A stretch of 64,000 nucleotides of DNA from Candidatus Iainarchaeum sp. (GCA_018304465.1 JAGVWC010000009.1:1-64000), one strand, 5' to 3'; numbered from the stretch's first letter, positions 15,153 to 24,456 are shown. Translations and numbers: made by a program. Notes: generated from the letters alone by a model not told the origin.

Positions 15153-15878
15153 ATGGAGTTTGAATCAAAAATTCTCAAAGCAGTGGATTATCGTGAAGAA
15201 AGTGTCTTGTCGGATCGGATCGTAACTTTGGAGACCCCGAAAGAGTTCGAATTCAAAGCGGGCCAGTTCGTGATGATCGGTCACGATGCCGTGAAAAACA
15301 AGAATAATCCAACCCAATTGAAATGGGGCAGCATGAGTATCGCGTCCTCGCCTCAGAAAAAAGGTTTTCTGGAGCTCGTACTTTCCATCGGTTCGCCGGA
15401 CGGGATTACGTATTTTGTCGGGAACAAGCGCCAAGTGGGTGACACGATCAAGGTGCGCGGACCATTCGGGGTTTTTGGCGTGCGCGAAAATTTCGACGAA
15501 GCCGTTTTCATCGCGACCGGGACCGGCATCGCGCCATTGATGGCCATGATTTCGGGTTTGTTGGAATCCGGCGAAAAAAGAAAACTCAAGTTGTTTTTTG
15601 GTTTCAAGAACAACGCGAAATTCCTCTACGAAAAAGAGCTTTTCGAGTTCGCAAAAAAAAATCCGAATTTTTCGTTTGAAATCATTTGTTCGCGGGAACC
15701 CGCAAAGCTCAATCAAAAACAAGGGTATGTGCAGGATTTGTTGCGGCAGCAAAAATGGGATCCGAAACAAAACATTCATTTTTACATTTGCGGCACGCCT
15801 GCGGCGGTTACGGATATCGTGAATCTGTTGAAGGAAACCGGTTTTCCTTCCGATCACATTCATTTCGAGCAGTGGTAG
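15153..15878 (+). CDS. FAD/NAD(P)-binding reductase, ferredoxin-NADP reductase fold
   Basis: A 241-residue two-domain reductase. The N-terminal barrel has the flavin motif WGSMSIASSP (in the RxYSxAS position, though Arg and Tyr are replaced by Gly and Met nearby). The C-terminal NAD(P) domain has TGTGIAPLMAM and CGTPAAVTDI, and ends in HFEQW, an aromatic C-terminus as in bacterial Fpr. There is no 2Fe-2S cluster domain. It lies between peroxiredoxin and Mrp in one transcript, which makes electron delivery to the peroxiredoxin a reasonable guess; the real partner is not shown by sequence. Confidence 0.85.
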   Translation: MEFESKILKAVDYREESVLSDRIVTLETPKEFEFKAGQFVMIGHDAVKNKNNPTQLKWGSMSIASSPQKKGFLELVLSIGSPDGITYFVGNKRQVGDTIKVRGPFGVFGVRENFDEAVFIATGTGIAPLMAMISGLLESGEKRKLKLFFGFKNNAKFLYEKELFEFAKKNPNFSFEIICSREPAKLNQKQGYVQDLLRQQKWDPKQNIHFYICGTPAAVTDIVNLLKETGFPSDHIHFEQW

Positions 15879-15887
15879 GATTTTTTC

Positions 15888-16721
15888 ATGACCGACACAG
15901 TACCCGCGGCGAATCCGTTTGCGTCTCGCCTGGACGAACAGAAAAAAAGAATTTCGGATAATCTTTCCATGGTCAAAAAAGTGATCGCGGTGGGAAGCGG
16001 AAAAGGCGGCGTTGGAAAAACGTTTGTCGCGATTAATCTTGCCTGGACCTTGGCGCGCAAAGGAAAAAAAGTCGGTTTGCTTGATGCCGATATTGATTGT
16101 CCGAACGTGTTCGTGGCGCTGGGGATTTCGGATCAATTGGAGGCGTCCGACGAAGGAAAAATTTTACCGGTTCCAATCGATGGAATCCAGGTGGTTTCCA
16201 TGGCGGGTCTTTCGGAAGACCCGGAACAGCCTCGGATTTGGCGCGGACCCATGATCGGAAAAGCGGTTTCGGATTTTTTGTCCAAAGTCGAATGGAGTGA
16301 ACTGGATGTCCTTATCATTGATTTGCCGCCTGGCACTTCGGATGCGGCGTTGACCTTGATGCAGTCGGTGGACTTGGCGGGATTTGTGATTGTTTCCACG
16401 AACGCGCCAAGCGCGGTGTTGGACGCGAAAAAAGCTTTTTTGATGGCCAAAGAAATGAACAAGCCCGTGACGGGTTTTGTCGAAAACATGCGCTCGGACA
16501 TGTTTGGACGCGAAAAAGTAGAGGATTTGGCCGCCGAAGTCGGTGCTCCGTTTTTGGGTGCGATCGAACTGGAAAAAGCGGTTCAGCAGGCCTTGGAAGA
16601 AAATCGTCCCGTGACCGCGATTGATCCGAAACTCAGAATCGCTTTTGAATCGATCGCGGAAAAAGTGTGGTCGGAGCTAACAGTGGAAGACAAACGCGAC
16701 GAAAATCCGCATGAAGAATAA
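15888..16721 (+). CDS. mrp: Mrp/NBP35-type P-loop ATPase without the CPxC cluster motif
   Basis: A 277-residue Mrp-family ATPase. The deviant Walker A is KGGVGKT (39-45), switch I lies in DADIDCPN (67-73) and Walker B is DVLIIDLPPGTSD (140-152). These proteins bind and pass on Fe-S clusters as dimers through a C-terminal CPxC. At the expected site (after VEN, about 199-208) the sequence is MRSDMFGREK, with no cysteine pair. Cys71 is the only cysteine I see near the nucleotide site. It either carries clusters differently or has another ATPase role. Third gene of the redox operon. Confidence 0.87.
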   Translation: MTDTVPAANPFASRLDEQKKRISDNLSMVKKVIAVGSGKGGVGKTFVAINLAWTLARKGKKVGLLDADIDCPNVFVALGISDQLEASDEGKILPVPIDGIQVVSMAGLSEDPEQPRIWRGPMIGKAVSDFLSKVEWSELDVLIIDLPPGTSDAALTLMQSVDLAGFVIVSTNAPSAVLDAKKAFLMAKEMNKPVTGFVENMRSDMFGREKVEDLAAEVGAPFLGAIELEKAVQQALEENRPVTAIDPKLRIAFESIAEKVWSELTVEDKRDENPHEE

Positions 16722-16779
16722 AAAAATTCAAATGATATAAAGGGTTGTTTTTGGCCGCGGGCCTTCACCGTACCAATGG

Positions 16780-16790
16780 CTTAAAAAATG
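16780..16790 (+). promoter_or_regulatory. TATA-like element before aglB
   Basis: CTTAAAAAATG is placed about 48 nt before the oligosaccharyltransferase start, leaving a leader of roughly 20 nt. Confidence 0.35.
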
Positions 16791-16832
16791 CTCTAATTTG
16801 TAGTATATGTAGATTCCACCGCGGTTGATCCC

Positions 16833-18980
16833 ATGGATATTCAGGATTTCTTGAAAAAAATTGATTGGCGTCACGTCGCGATTTTGGGTTTTATTTTTTT
16901 GCTGGCGTTTGGAATTCGGGCGTATTTGTTCAAGTACGATTTGATGTTCGAATTCGACACGTATTGGCATACGCGAATGACGGCGGAAATTATTCAAAAC
17001 GGTGTCCCGCCGACAGTTGATCCGTTGGCATACACCCATTTGCCGAATGGTTCCCCGATTCCGATGGTGACCATACTGTTCTGGTATGTCGGAGCCGCGT
17101 TTTATTCGGTCGCGGCCTTGCTGTTCACGGGTTCTTTGGCGTATAACAAAGAGTTTTTGATTCAGGTGGTCAAGTTTTTGCCCGCGTTTTACGGGGCGTT
17201 GACGTGTTTGGTATTGTATTTTATCGGTAAAGAAGCGTATGACCGCAAAACCGGTTATGTCATGGCGTTTTTCGGGGCGGTGTCCGCGTCTTTTATTTAC
17301 CGGACCATGGCGGGGTTTTACGAAGCGGGTACGTTGGGACATGTCGTATTGGTGCTGGGAATATTGTTTTTGGTTCGCGCGGCCAAGCGTCTGGATGACA
17401 CGCGTGGTTTTGCTTTGAACATAGCGGCGGCGGGCGTCGTGTTCGGAATTTTGAGTTATACCTATGGAATTTTCCAGATCGTTCCGCTTTTGCTGGGGTT
17501 CTTTTTGATTTTTTTCGGTTTGGAAGTCGCGGCCAAGAAAGGGTTTCGTTCAGCAGGCGTGTTTGTGGGCGGAGTCATCGGTGCATTCGTTATTTTTTAT
17601 CTTGCGACGCTCGTGGGCCAGAACGCGGACTGGTTGAACGATGTGAATTATCTCGTGTCGCATTCCGTTGGGAAGGTTTTGGGCGGATCTTTTGGCAATC
17701 TGATTGTTCCGTTGATTATTCTCGTGCTTTTGATCGGTGTGGCGATCCTGTTGTTTTTTTCGATCCGGAAAAAAGGAAAAGAAAAAGCGACGGAAACCGA
17801 CGAATCGTTTTCCCGCGTGCTGCAGATCGGAAAAGTCGTTTTGTTGGTTTTGATTCTGGTCGGAACCGTGATTTTGACCCAGTTACCGAAGACCCAAGGC
17901 GGAGTGGCTGCGTCAAGTGTCGGGGAAGAAAGCCCGGGGTATTTGTATTTTGCCCACAAGTTTAACGCGTTGATTATTCTTCCGATTTTGATGTTGATTT
18001 TGATTCCGTTGGTGGAATTCAAACGCAAATCCATTGATCCTGGCGCCATGATTTTATTCGCGTACGTATTGCTGAGTTTTTACATGGCGTGGGACCGGTT
18101 GCATTATAGTTTTAATTTCGGGGTTCCGATCGCGATCGCGGCGGGATACGTGTTTTATCATACGTTATTGTTTTTCAATCGTCGGGATAAGACCGAACGG
18201 CAGGTGATCGGCGTTGCCTTGCTGTTTTTGGTGTTGGTTGGAGTATCATCCGCGACGTTGTTTACCCAGCAAAACACGCCTAACATCGAGGAAAACACGG
18301 GTTGGAAAGAAGGATTGCTGTGGTTAAGCAAGAACACGCCGAAAGACGCCAAGATGTTTAATTGGTGGGATGAAGGACACTGGATTTCGTTCGTAGGAGA
18401 ACGGAAAGTGATCACGGATAACCGTAACTTCGATCAAAAAGCCAATTCGGCCGTCGGAGTCTTTTCGACCACGAGTGATTTGAACGAAGCCCTTGGTTTG
18501 CTTAAAAAATACGATTCGGATTATTTGTTGCTCGGATCGGATTTGTTTGCCAAACGCAATTCCATGATTCTTTACGCGTATTACCTGGAAAATCCGGTTC
18601 CTCCGCAAGGAGACGCCCGGTTCGATAATGTTCAGAGTTTCACCGCTCCGTGTGGGACAACGACGGAAAGCGGGGTCGAATGGGTGAACTGTGCCGGAAA
18701 CCGGATTCCGAAAAACACGTTTCAGACAATTCCAACCGCTTGGACGGACAAGCCCACTACGATTGAAGACCAGCGCAACCCGATTTTCCTGTATCGATCG
18801 GCGGATAGCGGGCGCTTGATCAAGTTGTCCGCGAAGGTGAATTCCACGGTGTTTGCCAAGGTTTGGTTGCATGCGCCTGAAATGGCGAATCTTTTCGAGG
18901 AAGTGTATCCAAACAATGTTTCTGGTGCGACCGAAAAAGAATTCAAAGTCTTTAAGATCAAAAAGGAAAATTTTTCCTGA
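16833..18980 (+). CDS. aglB: Oligosaccharyltransferase AglB (STT3 family)
   Basis: A 715-residue GT-C membrane enzyme that transfers a lipid-linked glycan to Asn in N-x-S/T sequons on the outside of the cell. About 11-13 membrane helices occupy residues 16-480. The first outer loop has the metal-binding FDTYWHTRM (Asp42), and the soluble C-terminal domain opens with WWDEGHW (511-517), the WWDxG acceptor-site signature. It starts the glycan island and is followed after 31 bp by the GlcNAc-1-P transferase, so lipid loading and protein transfer are encoded together. The C-terminal domain is short, as in other minimal archaeal AglB proteins. Confidence 0.95.
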   Translation: MDIQDFLKKIDWRHVAILGFIFLLAFGIRAYLFKYDLMFEFDTYWHTRMTAEIIQNGVPPTVDPLAYTHLPNGSPIPMVTILFWYVGAAFYSVAALLFTGSLAYNKEFLIQVVKFLPAFYGALTCLVLYFIGKEAYDRKTGYVMAFFGAVSASFIYRTMAGFYEAGTLGHVVLVLGILFLVRAAKRLDDTRGFALNIAAAGVVFGILSYTYGIFQIVPLLLGFFLIFFGLEVAAKKGFRSAGVFVGGVIGAFVIFYLATLVGQNADWLNDVNYLVSHSVGKVLGGSFGNLIVPLIILVLLIGVAILLFFSIRKKGKEKATETDESFSRVLQIGKVVLLVLILVGTVILTQLPKTQGGVAASSVGEESPGYLYFAHKFNALIILPILMLILIPLVEFKRKSIDPGAMILFAYVLLSFYMAWDRLHYSFNFGVPIAIAAGYVFYHTLLFFNRRDKTERQVIGVALLFLVLVGVSSATLFTQQNTPNIEENTGWKEGLLWLSKNTPKDAKMFNWWDEGHWISFVGERKVITDNRNFDQKANSAVGVFSTTSDLNEALGLLKKYDSDYLLLGSDLFAKRNSMILYAYYLENPVPPQGDARFDNVQSFTAPCGTTTESGVEWVNCAGNRIPKNTFQTIPTAWTDKPTTIEDQRNPIFLYRSADSGRLIKLSAKVNSTVFAKVWLHAPEMANLFEEVYPNNVSGATEKEFKVFKIKKENFS

Positions 18981-19011
18981 ATAATTCTGTGGCGAACCGA
19001 GTGAAAGACCA

Positions 19012-20052
19012 ATGATCGAATGGATCGGAATTCTGAGTGTCGCGCGTTACTTGGTTATCGCTTTTTTCGCTTTTCTCATTACGTATCTTGCGACTCCGAA
19101 AATAATTGATCGCATGAAATCCCAGGGTTTTATTGCTCCGGACATGAACAAGCTTTCAAAACCCGGTGTTGCGGAGTTGGGCGGAACCGCGATTTTTTTT
19201 GGGTTTGCGGCTGCCACGATGCTTGCGATTTTTTGGCATTCATTCGTGTCTGAATTTCAGGTTGATTTGACATTACTTTTGGCCGGTTTTTCAACGATTG
19301 TTTTGATCGGTTTCATCGGAATTTTTGACGATATTATCGGGTGGAAAAAAGGAATTCGCCAGTATCAACACGCGTTGTTTCCGATTTTTGCGGCGTTGCC
19401 GTTGATGGCAGTCAAAGCAGGGGTAACTGTGATTTCGGTTCCGTTTATCGGGCCCGTTGATTTTGGAATCGCATACGCGTTGGTTTTGATCCCGCTGGGC
19501 GTAACGGGGGCTGCCAATGCAAGCAACATGTTAGCGGGTTTGAATGGCCTTGAAGCCGGTCTTGGAACGGTTTTGACGGCCACGATGTTGATATTAAGTG
19601 TTTTAACCAATCAAGTGGAAGCCGCAATTATTAGTGCCGCCATTCTAGGCGCATTGCTTGGATTTTTGCGTTTTAATTGGTTTCCGGCCAAAGTGTTTCC
19701 GGGAGACGCCACTACATTAATGGTCGGCGCAAGTGTTGCAACAGCTTCCATTCTTGGAAACATGGAGAAACTGGGTTTATTGTTGTTTGCTTTGTATTTT
19801 TTTGAATTGATATTAAAAGCACGAAAAAAATTCCAAGGAGAAAGTTTTGGTCAACCCCAAACAGATGGAACATTGTCGCCACCAAAAGAGACTATTTCAC
19901 TTACGCATCTAATAATGAAACAAGGGCGTTTTTCGGAAAAAAAAGTGGTCTTGATTTTAATCGGTTTGCAAATCGTCGTGGCATTGGCAGTACTGATATA
20001 TTATTATCTGAACTCGATTCATTTTTTCTCGCCTTGGCTAAGTGGAATTTGA
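19012..20052 (+). CDS. Polyprenyl-phosphate GlcNAc-1-phosphate transferase (Alg7/AglH/WecA family)
   Basis: A 346-residue integral membrane enzyme with about 10 helices. Signature loops: ELGGTAIFFGF, the metal-binding DDIIGWKKG near residue 105, NMLAGLNGLEAG, and FPGDATTLMVGA. This family starts lipid-linked oligosaccharides by moving a HexNAc-1-phosphate from UDP to dolichyl phosphate. The position between aglB and Alg14/Alg13 supports an N-glycosylation role. The C-terminal loop at about 275-305 is longer than in bacterial MraY. Confidence 0.9.
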   Translation: MIEWIGILSVARYLVIAFFAFLITYLATPKIIDRMKSQGFIAPDMNKLSKPGVAELGGTAIFFGFAAATMLAIFWHSFVSEFQVDLTLLLAGFSTIVLIGFIGIFDDIIGWKKGIRQYQHALFPIFAALPLMAVKAGVTVISVPFIGPVDFGIAYALVLIPLGVTGAANASNMLAGLNGLEAGLGTVLTATMLILSVLTNQVEAAIISAAILGALLGFLRFNWFPAKVFPGDATTLMVGASVATASILGNMEKLGLLLFALYFFELILKARKKFQGESFGQPQTDGTLSPPKETISLTHLIMKQGRFSEKKVVLILIGLQIVVALAVLIYYYLNSIHFFSPWLSGI

Positions 20053-20062
20053 GGATAAAATA

Positions 20063-20518
20063 ATGGAACGAAAAAAAATTTGTTTGGCGTGTTCCGCGGG
20101 AGGGCATTTGCAGGAAATGCTGCAACTCGCGCCGTTTTATTCCAAATTCGACCATTTTTTTCTCACGTTTTCGCGAAAAGATTCGGATTCGCTTGCCAAG
20201 ACCGAAAAAGTGGCGTTTGCCACGCGTCCCGCGCGAAACCCAATCTCGACCTTGGCGTGCATCAAGGAATCGTTTGAGATTTTTCACCGCGAAAAACCCG
20301 ATGTCGTTATTGCCACCGGTGCGGACGTGTCGGTTCCGATGTGTTTTATCGCCAAATTATACGGAAAAAAAGTGGTGTTTATCGAAAGCTTTTGCCGCCC
20401 CCTAAAACCGGGCATCAGCGGTCGGCTCGTGTATCCCATCGCGGATTTGTTTATTTATCAGTGGAAAGCCTTGGCGAAGTATTATCCAAAAGGAAAATTC
20501 GGAGGCAGTATTTTCTGA
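20063..20518 (+). CDS. Alg14-like subunit of a polyprenyl-PP-GlcNAc GlcNAc-transferase
   Basis: A 151-residue protein starting MERKKICLACSAGGHLQEML, the Alg14/EpsE N-terminal Rossmann half, with PDVVIATGADVSVP and KVVFIESFCRP. In eukaryotes Alg14 anchors Alg13 and together they add the second GlcNAc to dolichyl-PP-GlcNAc. ATG at 20063 is chosen because GAGG lies 8 nt upstream; the frame extends to a GTG at 20042 inside the previous gene. The predicted partner follows after 1 bp, so the two are coupled. Confidence 0.87.
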   Translation: MERKKICLACSAGGHLQEMLQLAPFYSKFDHFFLTFSRKDSDSLAKTEKVAFATRPARNPISTLACIKESFEIFHREKPDVVIATGADVSVPMCFIAKLYGKKVVFIESFCRPLKPGISGRLVYPIADLFIYQWKALAKYYPKGKFGGSIF

Positions 20519-20519
20519 A

Positions 20520-21023
20520 ATGATGCAAATGACCGCCAAACAATCGATTTTTGTTTCAGTTGGAACGCATCCGCAACAGTTCAATCGCTTGCTTGAAAAA
20601 ATCGACGATTTGATCGCCGACAAAACGCTTGCAGGCGACGTGTTCGCCCAAACCGGCGCCAGCACGTATCGACCAAAGCATTTTTCACATGTGGCATACA
20701 TGGAATTAGCCGAATTCGAACAGCGAATCGCGAACGCGGATCTTGTCATCTCGCATGGCGGAGAAGGCAATATCGGACTTGCATTAAAACACCGGAAAAA
20801 ATGTATCGCAATTCCGAGGTTGGCGCGGTTTGGCGAGCATACCAACGATCACCAGACGGAGTTAGTGAAAGCCGCGGCGGATGCGGATAAAATCGTGGCG
20901 GTGTGGGCTGAAAAAGACTTGGCCAAAGCGATTAAAAGCGTAAAATCATTTAAACCGGATTTTTCGACGGGAAACGAACGGATCATCGGGTTGCTTGAAT
21001 CGTTTGTCAAAATGCTTAAATAA
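20520..21023 (+). CDS. Alg13-like catalytic subunit
   Basis: A 167-residue GT28 C-terminal-domain protein. FVSVGTHPQQFNRLL at about residues 11-25 and ADLVISHGGEGNIGLALKH at about 73-91 are the UDP-GlcNAc-binding loops. With the Alg14-like protein encoded one base upstream it would make a split glycosyltransferase. Several ATGs lie at the start (20520, 20523, 20529); the first is used. Confidence 0.87.
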   Translation: MMQMTAKQSIFVSVGTHPQQFNRLLEKIDDLIADKTLAGDVFAQTGASTYRPKHFSHVAYMELAEFEQRIANADLVISHGGEGNIGLALKHRKKCIAIPRLARFGEHTNDHQTELVKAAADADKIVAVWAEKDLAKAIKSVKSFKPDFSTGNERIIGLLESFVKMLK

Positions 21024-21055
21024 TTTAAAATACATAAAACGTTTTGGGTGGTTGA

Positions 21056-21694
21056 ATGGCAACTCGGTTGATCAAAAGATTACGACAAACATTGGCCATT
21101 CGACGCGATCTGTTAATGCCTGAAAAAACAAAGACTCAGAACTTGCGGTTTCATCAGAACCAAGTCGCTCGTGTGGCCTATTCGCTTGCGCGGGCGTTGG
21201 AGAAAAAGGGGGTTCCGCTTAAACCCCGAGAATTTTTGGTCAGCGGAATGCTTCATGATTCCCTCGTCCTAAAGGGAAAAGCGTTGGCATGGGAAAAAGC
21301 ACAGGAACGAAAAGAATTAGCGGTTGTTTTAAAACAAGCCCGGGTGACGGCGCCTAAAAAAGTTGTGCTTGGAACAAACGCGTTTGACTTGTTTGCTGGA
21401 AAAAACCCGGAGGATCCTCGAAAACTTTCGTGGAAAACAAAGATATTACTGTTGGCCGACAATCATGTGGCAAATGATACGATTGTTCCGCTTTCAGACC
21501 GCCGCGATTATCATTTCGAGAAATTTCCAAGCGTCAAAGGGCGCACGGTCAAAGACGTCGATCAGGTATTCGATGCATTGGAAGGAATCGAACGAGAATT
21601 GATTCATCAGGGAATCGACGTTTATGGGCTGTTAAAGAAATTGGCTGCGCGGTATCCGTCTCGGACCAAGACCGCTGGTTTTGTCAAGCACTGA
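21056..21694 (+). CDS. HD-domain phosphohydrolase-like protein
   Basis: A 212-residue protein with the HD pattern: RFHQNQVARVAYSLARALE at about 31-49 (first His), SGMLHDS with the HD pair at about 66-67, and LADNHV with a later Asp. This matches the predicted HD hydrolases found in archaea. The substrate is unknown. It starts 32 bp after Alg13 and may belong to the same transcript, yet nothing ties it to glycan synthesis. Confidence 0.7.
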   Translation: MATRLIKRLRQTLAIRRDLLMPEKTKTQNLRFHQNQVARVAYSLARALEKKGVPLKPREFLVSGMLHDSLVLKGKALAWEKAQERKELAVVLKQARVTAPKKVVLGTNAFDLFAGKNPEDPRKLSWKTKILLLADNHVANDTIVPLSDRRDYHFEKFPSVKGRTVKDVDQVFDALEGIERELIHQGIDVYGLLKKLAARYPSRTKTAGFVKH

Positions 21695-21772
21695 TTTTGC
21701 AAATCCGTGTACCAAACGCCTTTTTAAAGTCCGAATCGGCTATTCTGTATAATATATTGGTGGCGAGTTTGA

Positions 21773-22342
21773 ATGGATCGTGTTTCCTTTATCTTGCAGA
21801 ATGCGAAGGGGAAAATTCTCGACGTCGGGTTTGTCGCGTGTAGTTTGCACGAGCGAATCAAGGAGAATTTTCCAAAAACACAAATTTTCGGTGTGGATAT
21901 TGAAGAGGTTCCAAAAAATCCGAATTACAAGCAAGGGAGCGCGGAAAAAATTCCGTTCGAGTCCGAACAATTTGATACGATTGTTGCTGGAGAATTAATT
22001 GAACATTTGAAACATCCGAATCGATTTGTGAAAGAAACGCGTCGACTCCTCAAAAAAGGCGGGATCATGATTTTGACTACGCCGAATCGAAACAGTTGGA
22101 TTAATCGGTTGACCAAAAATTATCATACCAAAATTCATTTGAGTTTGTTTTCGTATCCAGAATTAAAAGAATTGCTGGAAAAAAACGGGTTGAAAGTGGA
22201 GAAGTTTTTTTGTTTGCCGTTCACGGAGGAAAGCAGCCCGGGAACAGAAAAAAAGTGGTTTTATCCGATTCGAAAAGTAGTGCATTGGTTTTTACCCCGT
22301 TCTCTTCAAGAAGAAATGGTTATTTTGGCGCGAAAAGAATAA
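21773..22342 (+). CDS. Class I SAM-dependent methyltransferase (UbiE/type 11-like)
   Basis: A 189-residue methyltransferase. KILDVGFVACSLHERI is in the position of motif I but keeps only the first glycine of the usual DxGxGxG. VDIEEVP supplies the acidic residue, and LIEHLKHPNRFVKETRRLLK plus KGGIMILTTPN are the later motifs. TATAATATA at 21748-21756 is its likely promoter. It is followed by a GT2 enzyme after 9 bp, so a sugar or polyprenyl-glycan substrate is plausible. SAM affinity could be altered by the degenerate motif I. Confidence 0.8.
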   Translation: MDRVSFILQNAKGKILDVGFVACSLHERIKENFPKTQIFGVDIEEVPKNPNYKQGSAEKIPFESEQFDTIVAGELIEHLKHPNRFVKETRRLLKKGGIMILTTPNRNSWINRLTKNYHTKIHLSLFSYPELKELLEKNGLKVEKFFCLPFTEESSPGTEKKWFYPIRKVVHWFLPRSLQEEMVILARKE

Positions 22343-22351
22343 GGTGGAAAA

Positions 22352-23341
22352 GTGAAGGCAAGCGTTGTTATTCCCGTGTACAATGGAGCTAAAACAATTT
22401 CAAACACGCTCCATGCGCTGCTGGAGCAGGATTTTCCAAAAAGCGATTTTGAAGTTATTGTGGTTAATGATGGCTCCACGGATTCTACCGCCGCAGTGGT
22501 CACTCATTTTTCGTCGGTAAAACTTATTTCCCAACCTAATGCAGGCCCCGCCGTGGCTCGAAATACGGGTGTACAAGTGGCCTTAGGCGACATCGTCGTT
22601 TTTTTGGATGCGGATTGTGTTCCGAAAAAAAACTGGCTGTCCGAAATGCTAAAACCTTTTTCCGATCCGAAAATCGTGGGTGTCCAAGGGCGATATGAAA
22701 ACCCAATCAAGAATTTGATGGCGGAATTTGTTCAACTCGAGATTGAAGAGCGGTATGAAGGCATGAAGCAGTTAGCCTCGATTGATTTTATTGGAAGTTA
22801 TTCCGCCGCGTATCGGAGAGAAACATTTTTACGTGAAGGCGGGTTTGATGAAAAGTTTCGCGCGGCTTCAGGCGAAGATCCGGACTTGAGTTTTCGGTTG
22901 TTTGACAAAGGACACCGGATGGTGTTTTGTGAAAACGCGGTCGTTGCCCATTTTCATCCCACGAGTTTGTTAAAATATTGGAAAACCAAGTTTTTTCGGG
23001 CTTTTTGGAGGGTTCGCATGTATTCGAAGAATCCGACGAAAATGAAAGGAGATTCATATACGAACCCTTGGCTTAAGTTTCAAATCGCATTTATATTAGC
23101 CGCATTGGTGAGCGGATTAATTCTTCCCGTGGCGTTGTTAGCAGGGGGAGATGCCCGACTCGTTGCCACAGTAGCGTTGGTGCTCTTAGGATTAGCAATT
23201 GTCTGTTCCTGGCCAACAAGCTTTTTTATGCTTCGGAAAAATATCAAAGTGGGTTTGATATCTTTTGGGATTCTTCCGGTAAATGCTTTTTTGTTTGCAA
23301 TAGGTATTATTGCGGGTTTGATCCAAAAACAGGGTGTTTGA
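22352..23341 (+). CDS. GT2 family glycosyltransferase with C-terminal membrane helices
   Basis: 329 residues from a GTG start. The catalytic domain begins ASVVIPVYNGAKTISNTLHA, has the DxD-like VVFLDADCVPKKNW at about residues 84-97 and the GEDPDLSFR acceptor-site motif at about 170-178. Two to three membrane helices fill residues 240-325. It adds a sugar from a nucleotide donor at the inner face of the membrane. The next gene overlaps its stop region, so expression is coupled. Confidence 0.88.
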   Translation: MKASVVIPVYNGAKTISNTLHALLEQDFPKSDFEVIVVNDGSTDSTAAVVTHFSSVKLISQPNAGPAVARNTGVQVALGDIVVFLDADCVPKKNWLSEMLKPFSDPKIVGVQGRYENPIKNLMAEFVQLEIEERYEGMKQLASIDFIGSYSAAYRRETFLREGGFDEKFRAASGEDPDLSFRLFDKGHRMVFCENAVVAHFHPTSLLKYWKTKFFRAFWRVRMYSKNPTKMKGDSYTNPWLKFQIAFILAALVSGLILPVALLAGGDARLVATVALVLLGLAIVCSWPTSFFMLRKNIKVGLISFGILPVNAFLFAIGIIAGLIQKQGV

Positions 23342-23342
23342 A

Positions 23343-24443
23343 ATGAAAATACTTCATATTACGAATCATTTTTGGCCTAGTACGGGAGGGATTGAAAAAT
23401 TTGTATGGGATTTGTGCATGGAATCTCGTGGTTTAGGATTTGAGTGTGAAGTATTGTGTTTGAATCATCCGCATCATTCGTCGATTGTATTGCCTGCGCA
23501 TGAAACCGTGGAAGGGATTCGAATTACGCGGGTTCCGTTTTGGAATTGGGTATATTACAAACCCGCATTGCTTCCGTTGCAAAAACTTCGGGAAGCCGAT
23601 GTGTTGCACGTGCATGGCGTTGGGGCGTTACTTGATTTTATCATTGCGACCAAACCGTTGCATCGAAAACCAATTATTGTATCTACTCATGGCGGCATAT
23701 TTCATACCAAGGCGATTGGATTAATCAAAAAAGCATATTTTAGTGGCTGGCAACGAATTGCATTGCGGGGAGTGGACAGGGTCGTTGCTTGCAGCAAAAA
23801 CGATTTTGAGTTGTTTAAACCCGTAGCGAAACGGCTAATATTGATTGAAAACGGGGTTGAATTGAAGCGGTTTGAACAATGCACCAAAAAATCGCAAAAA
23901 AATATTTTTTTGTTTGTGGGTAGATTATCCAAGAATAAACGAATTGATCAATTGATCCAAACCGCCGGAATACTACATAATAACGGAGTGGATTTTGAGC
24001 TTCGCCTCGTTGGAGAGGATTGGGAAGGAATTCGATCAAAGCTGGAAGCGGAAGCCAAACACCTTGGAATTTCAAAACAAGTTGTTTTTGTCGGAAAGGC
24101 GTCGGAGAAAGAATTGGTGGAAGAATATTGTAACGCCAAGGTGTTTGTTTCGGCGTCTTCGTATGAAGGCTTTGGAATTTCTGCGATCGAAGCCATGGCT
24201 GCCGGGTGCGTGGTGATATTGAATTCGATTGATTCTTTCAAAGTATTTGTCGAGCCGGAAAAAAATGGGTATCTGGTTGATTACTCAAATCCCAAGGCGT
24301 GTGCACGGGTGTGGAAAGACGTAGTAACAAAGGACCAGACAATGATTTTTCAACAAGCGGCAAAAACTGCTGAACAATTTGCGTGGAAGAAAAAAATAGT
24401 CGAATGGAAATCGTTGTATGAGTGTTTTTCCAAAAAAAAGTGA
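23343..24443 (+). CDS. GT4 family glycosyltransferase
   Basis: A 366-residue GT-B retaining glycosyltransferase starting MKILHITNHFWPSTGGIEKF, with the donor-site motifs RLSKNKRIDQLI and SSYEGFGISAIEAMAAG (the E-x7-E pair). ATG at 23343 is used because the frame's earlier GTG lies inside the previous gene. It extends the glycan begun upstream; donor and linkage cannot be told. Confidence 0.88.
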   Translation: MKILHITNHFWPSTGGIEKFVWDLCMESRGLGFECEVLCLNHPHHSSIVLPAHETVEGIRITRVPFWNWVYYKPALLPLQKLREADVLHVHGVGALLDFIIATKPLHRKPIIVSTHGGIFHTKAIGLIKKAYFSGWQRIALRGVDRVVACSKNDFELFKPVAKRLILIENGVELKRFEQCTKKSQKNIFLFVGRLSKNKRIDQLIQTAGILHNNGVDFELRLVGEDWEGIRSKLEAEAKHLGISKQVVFVGKASEKELVEEYCNAKVFVSASSYEGFGISAIEAMAAGCVVILNSIDSFKVFVEPEKNGYLVDYSNPKACARVWKDVVTKDQTMIFQQAAKTAEQFAWKKKIVEWKSLYECFSKKK

Positions 24444-24456
24444 GTTCGAATTGAAT

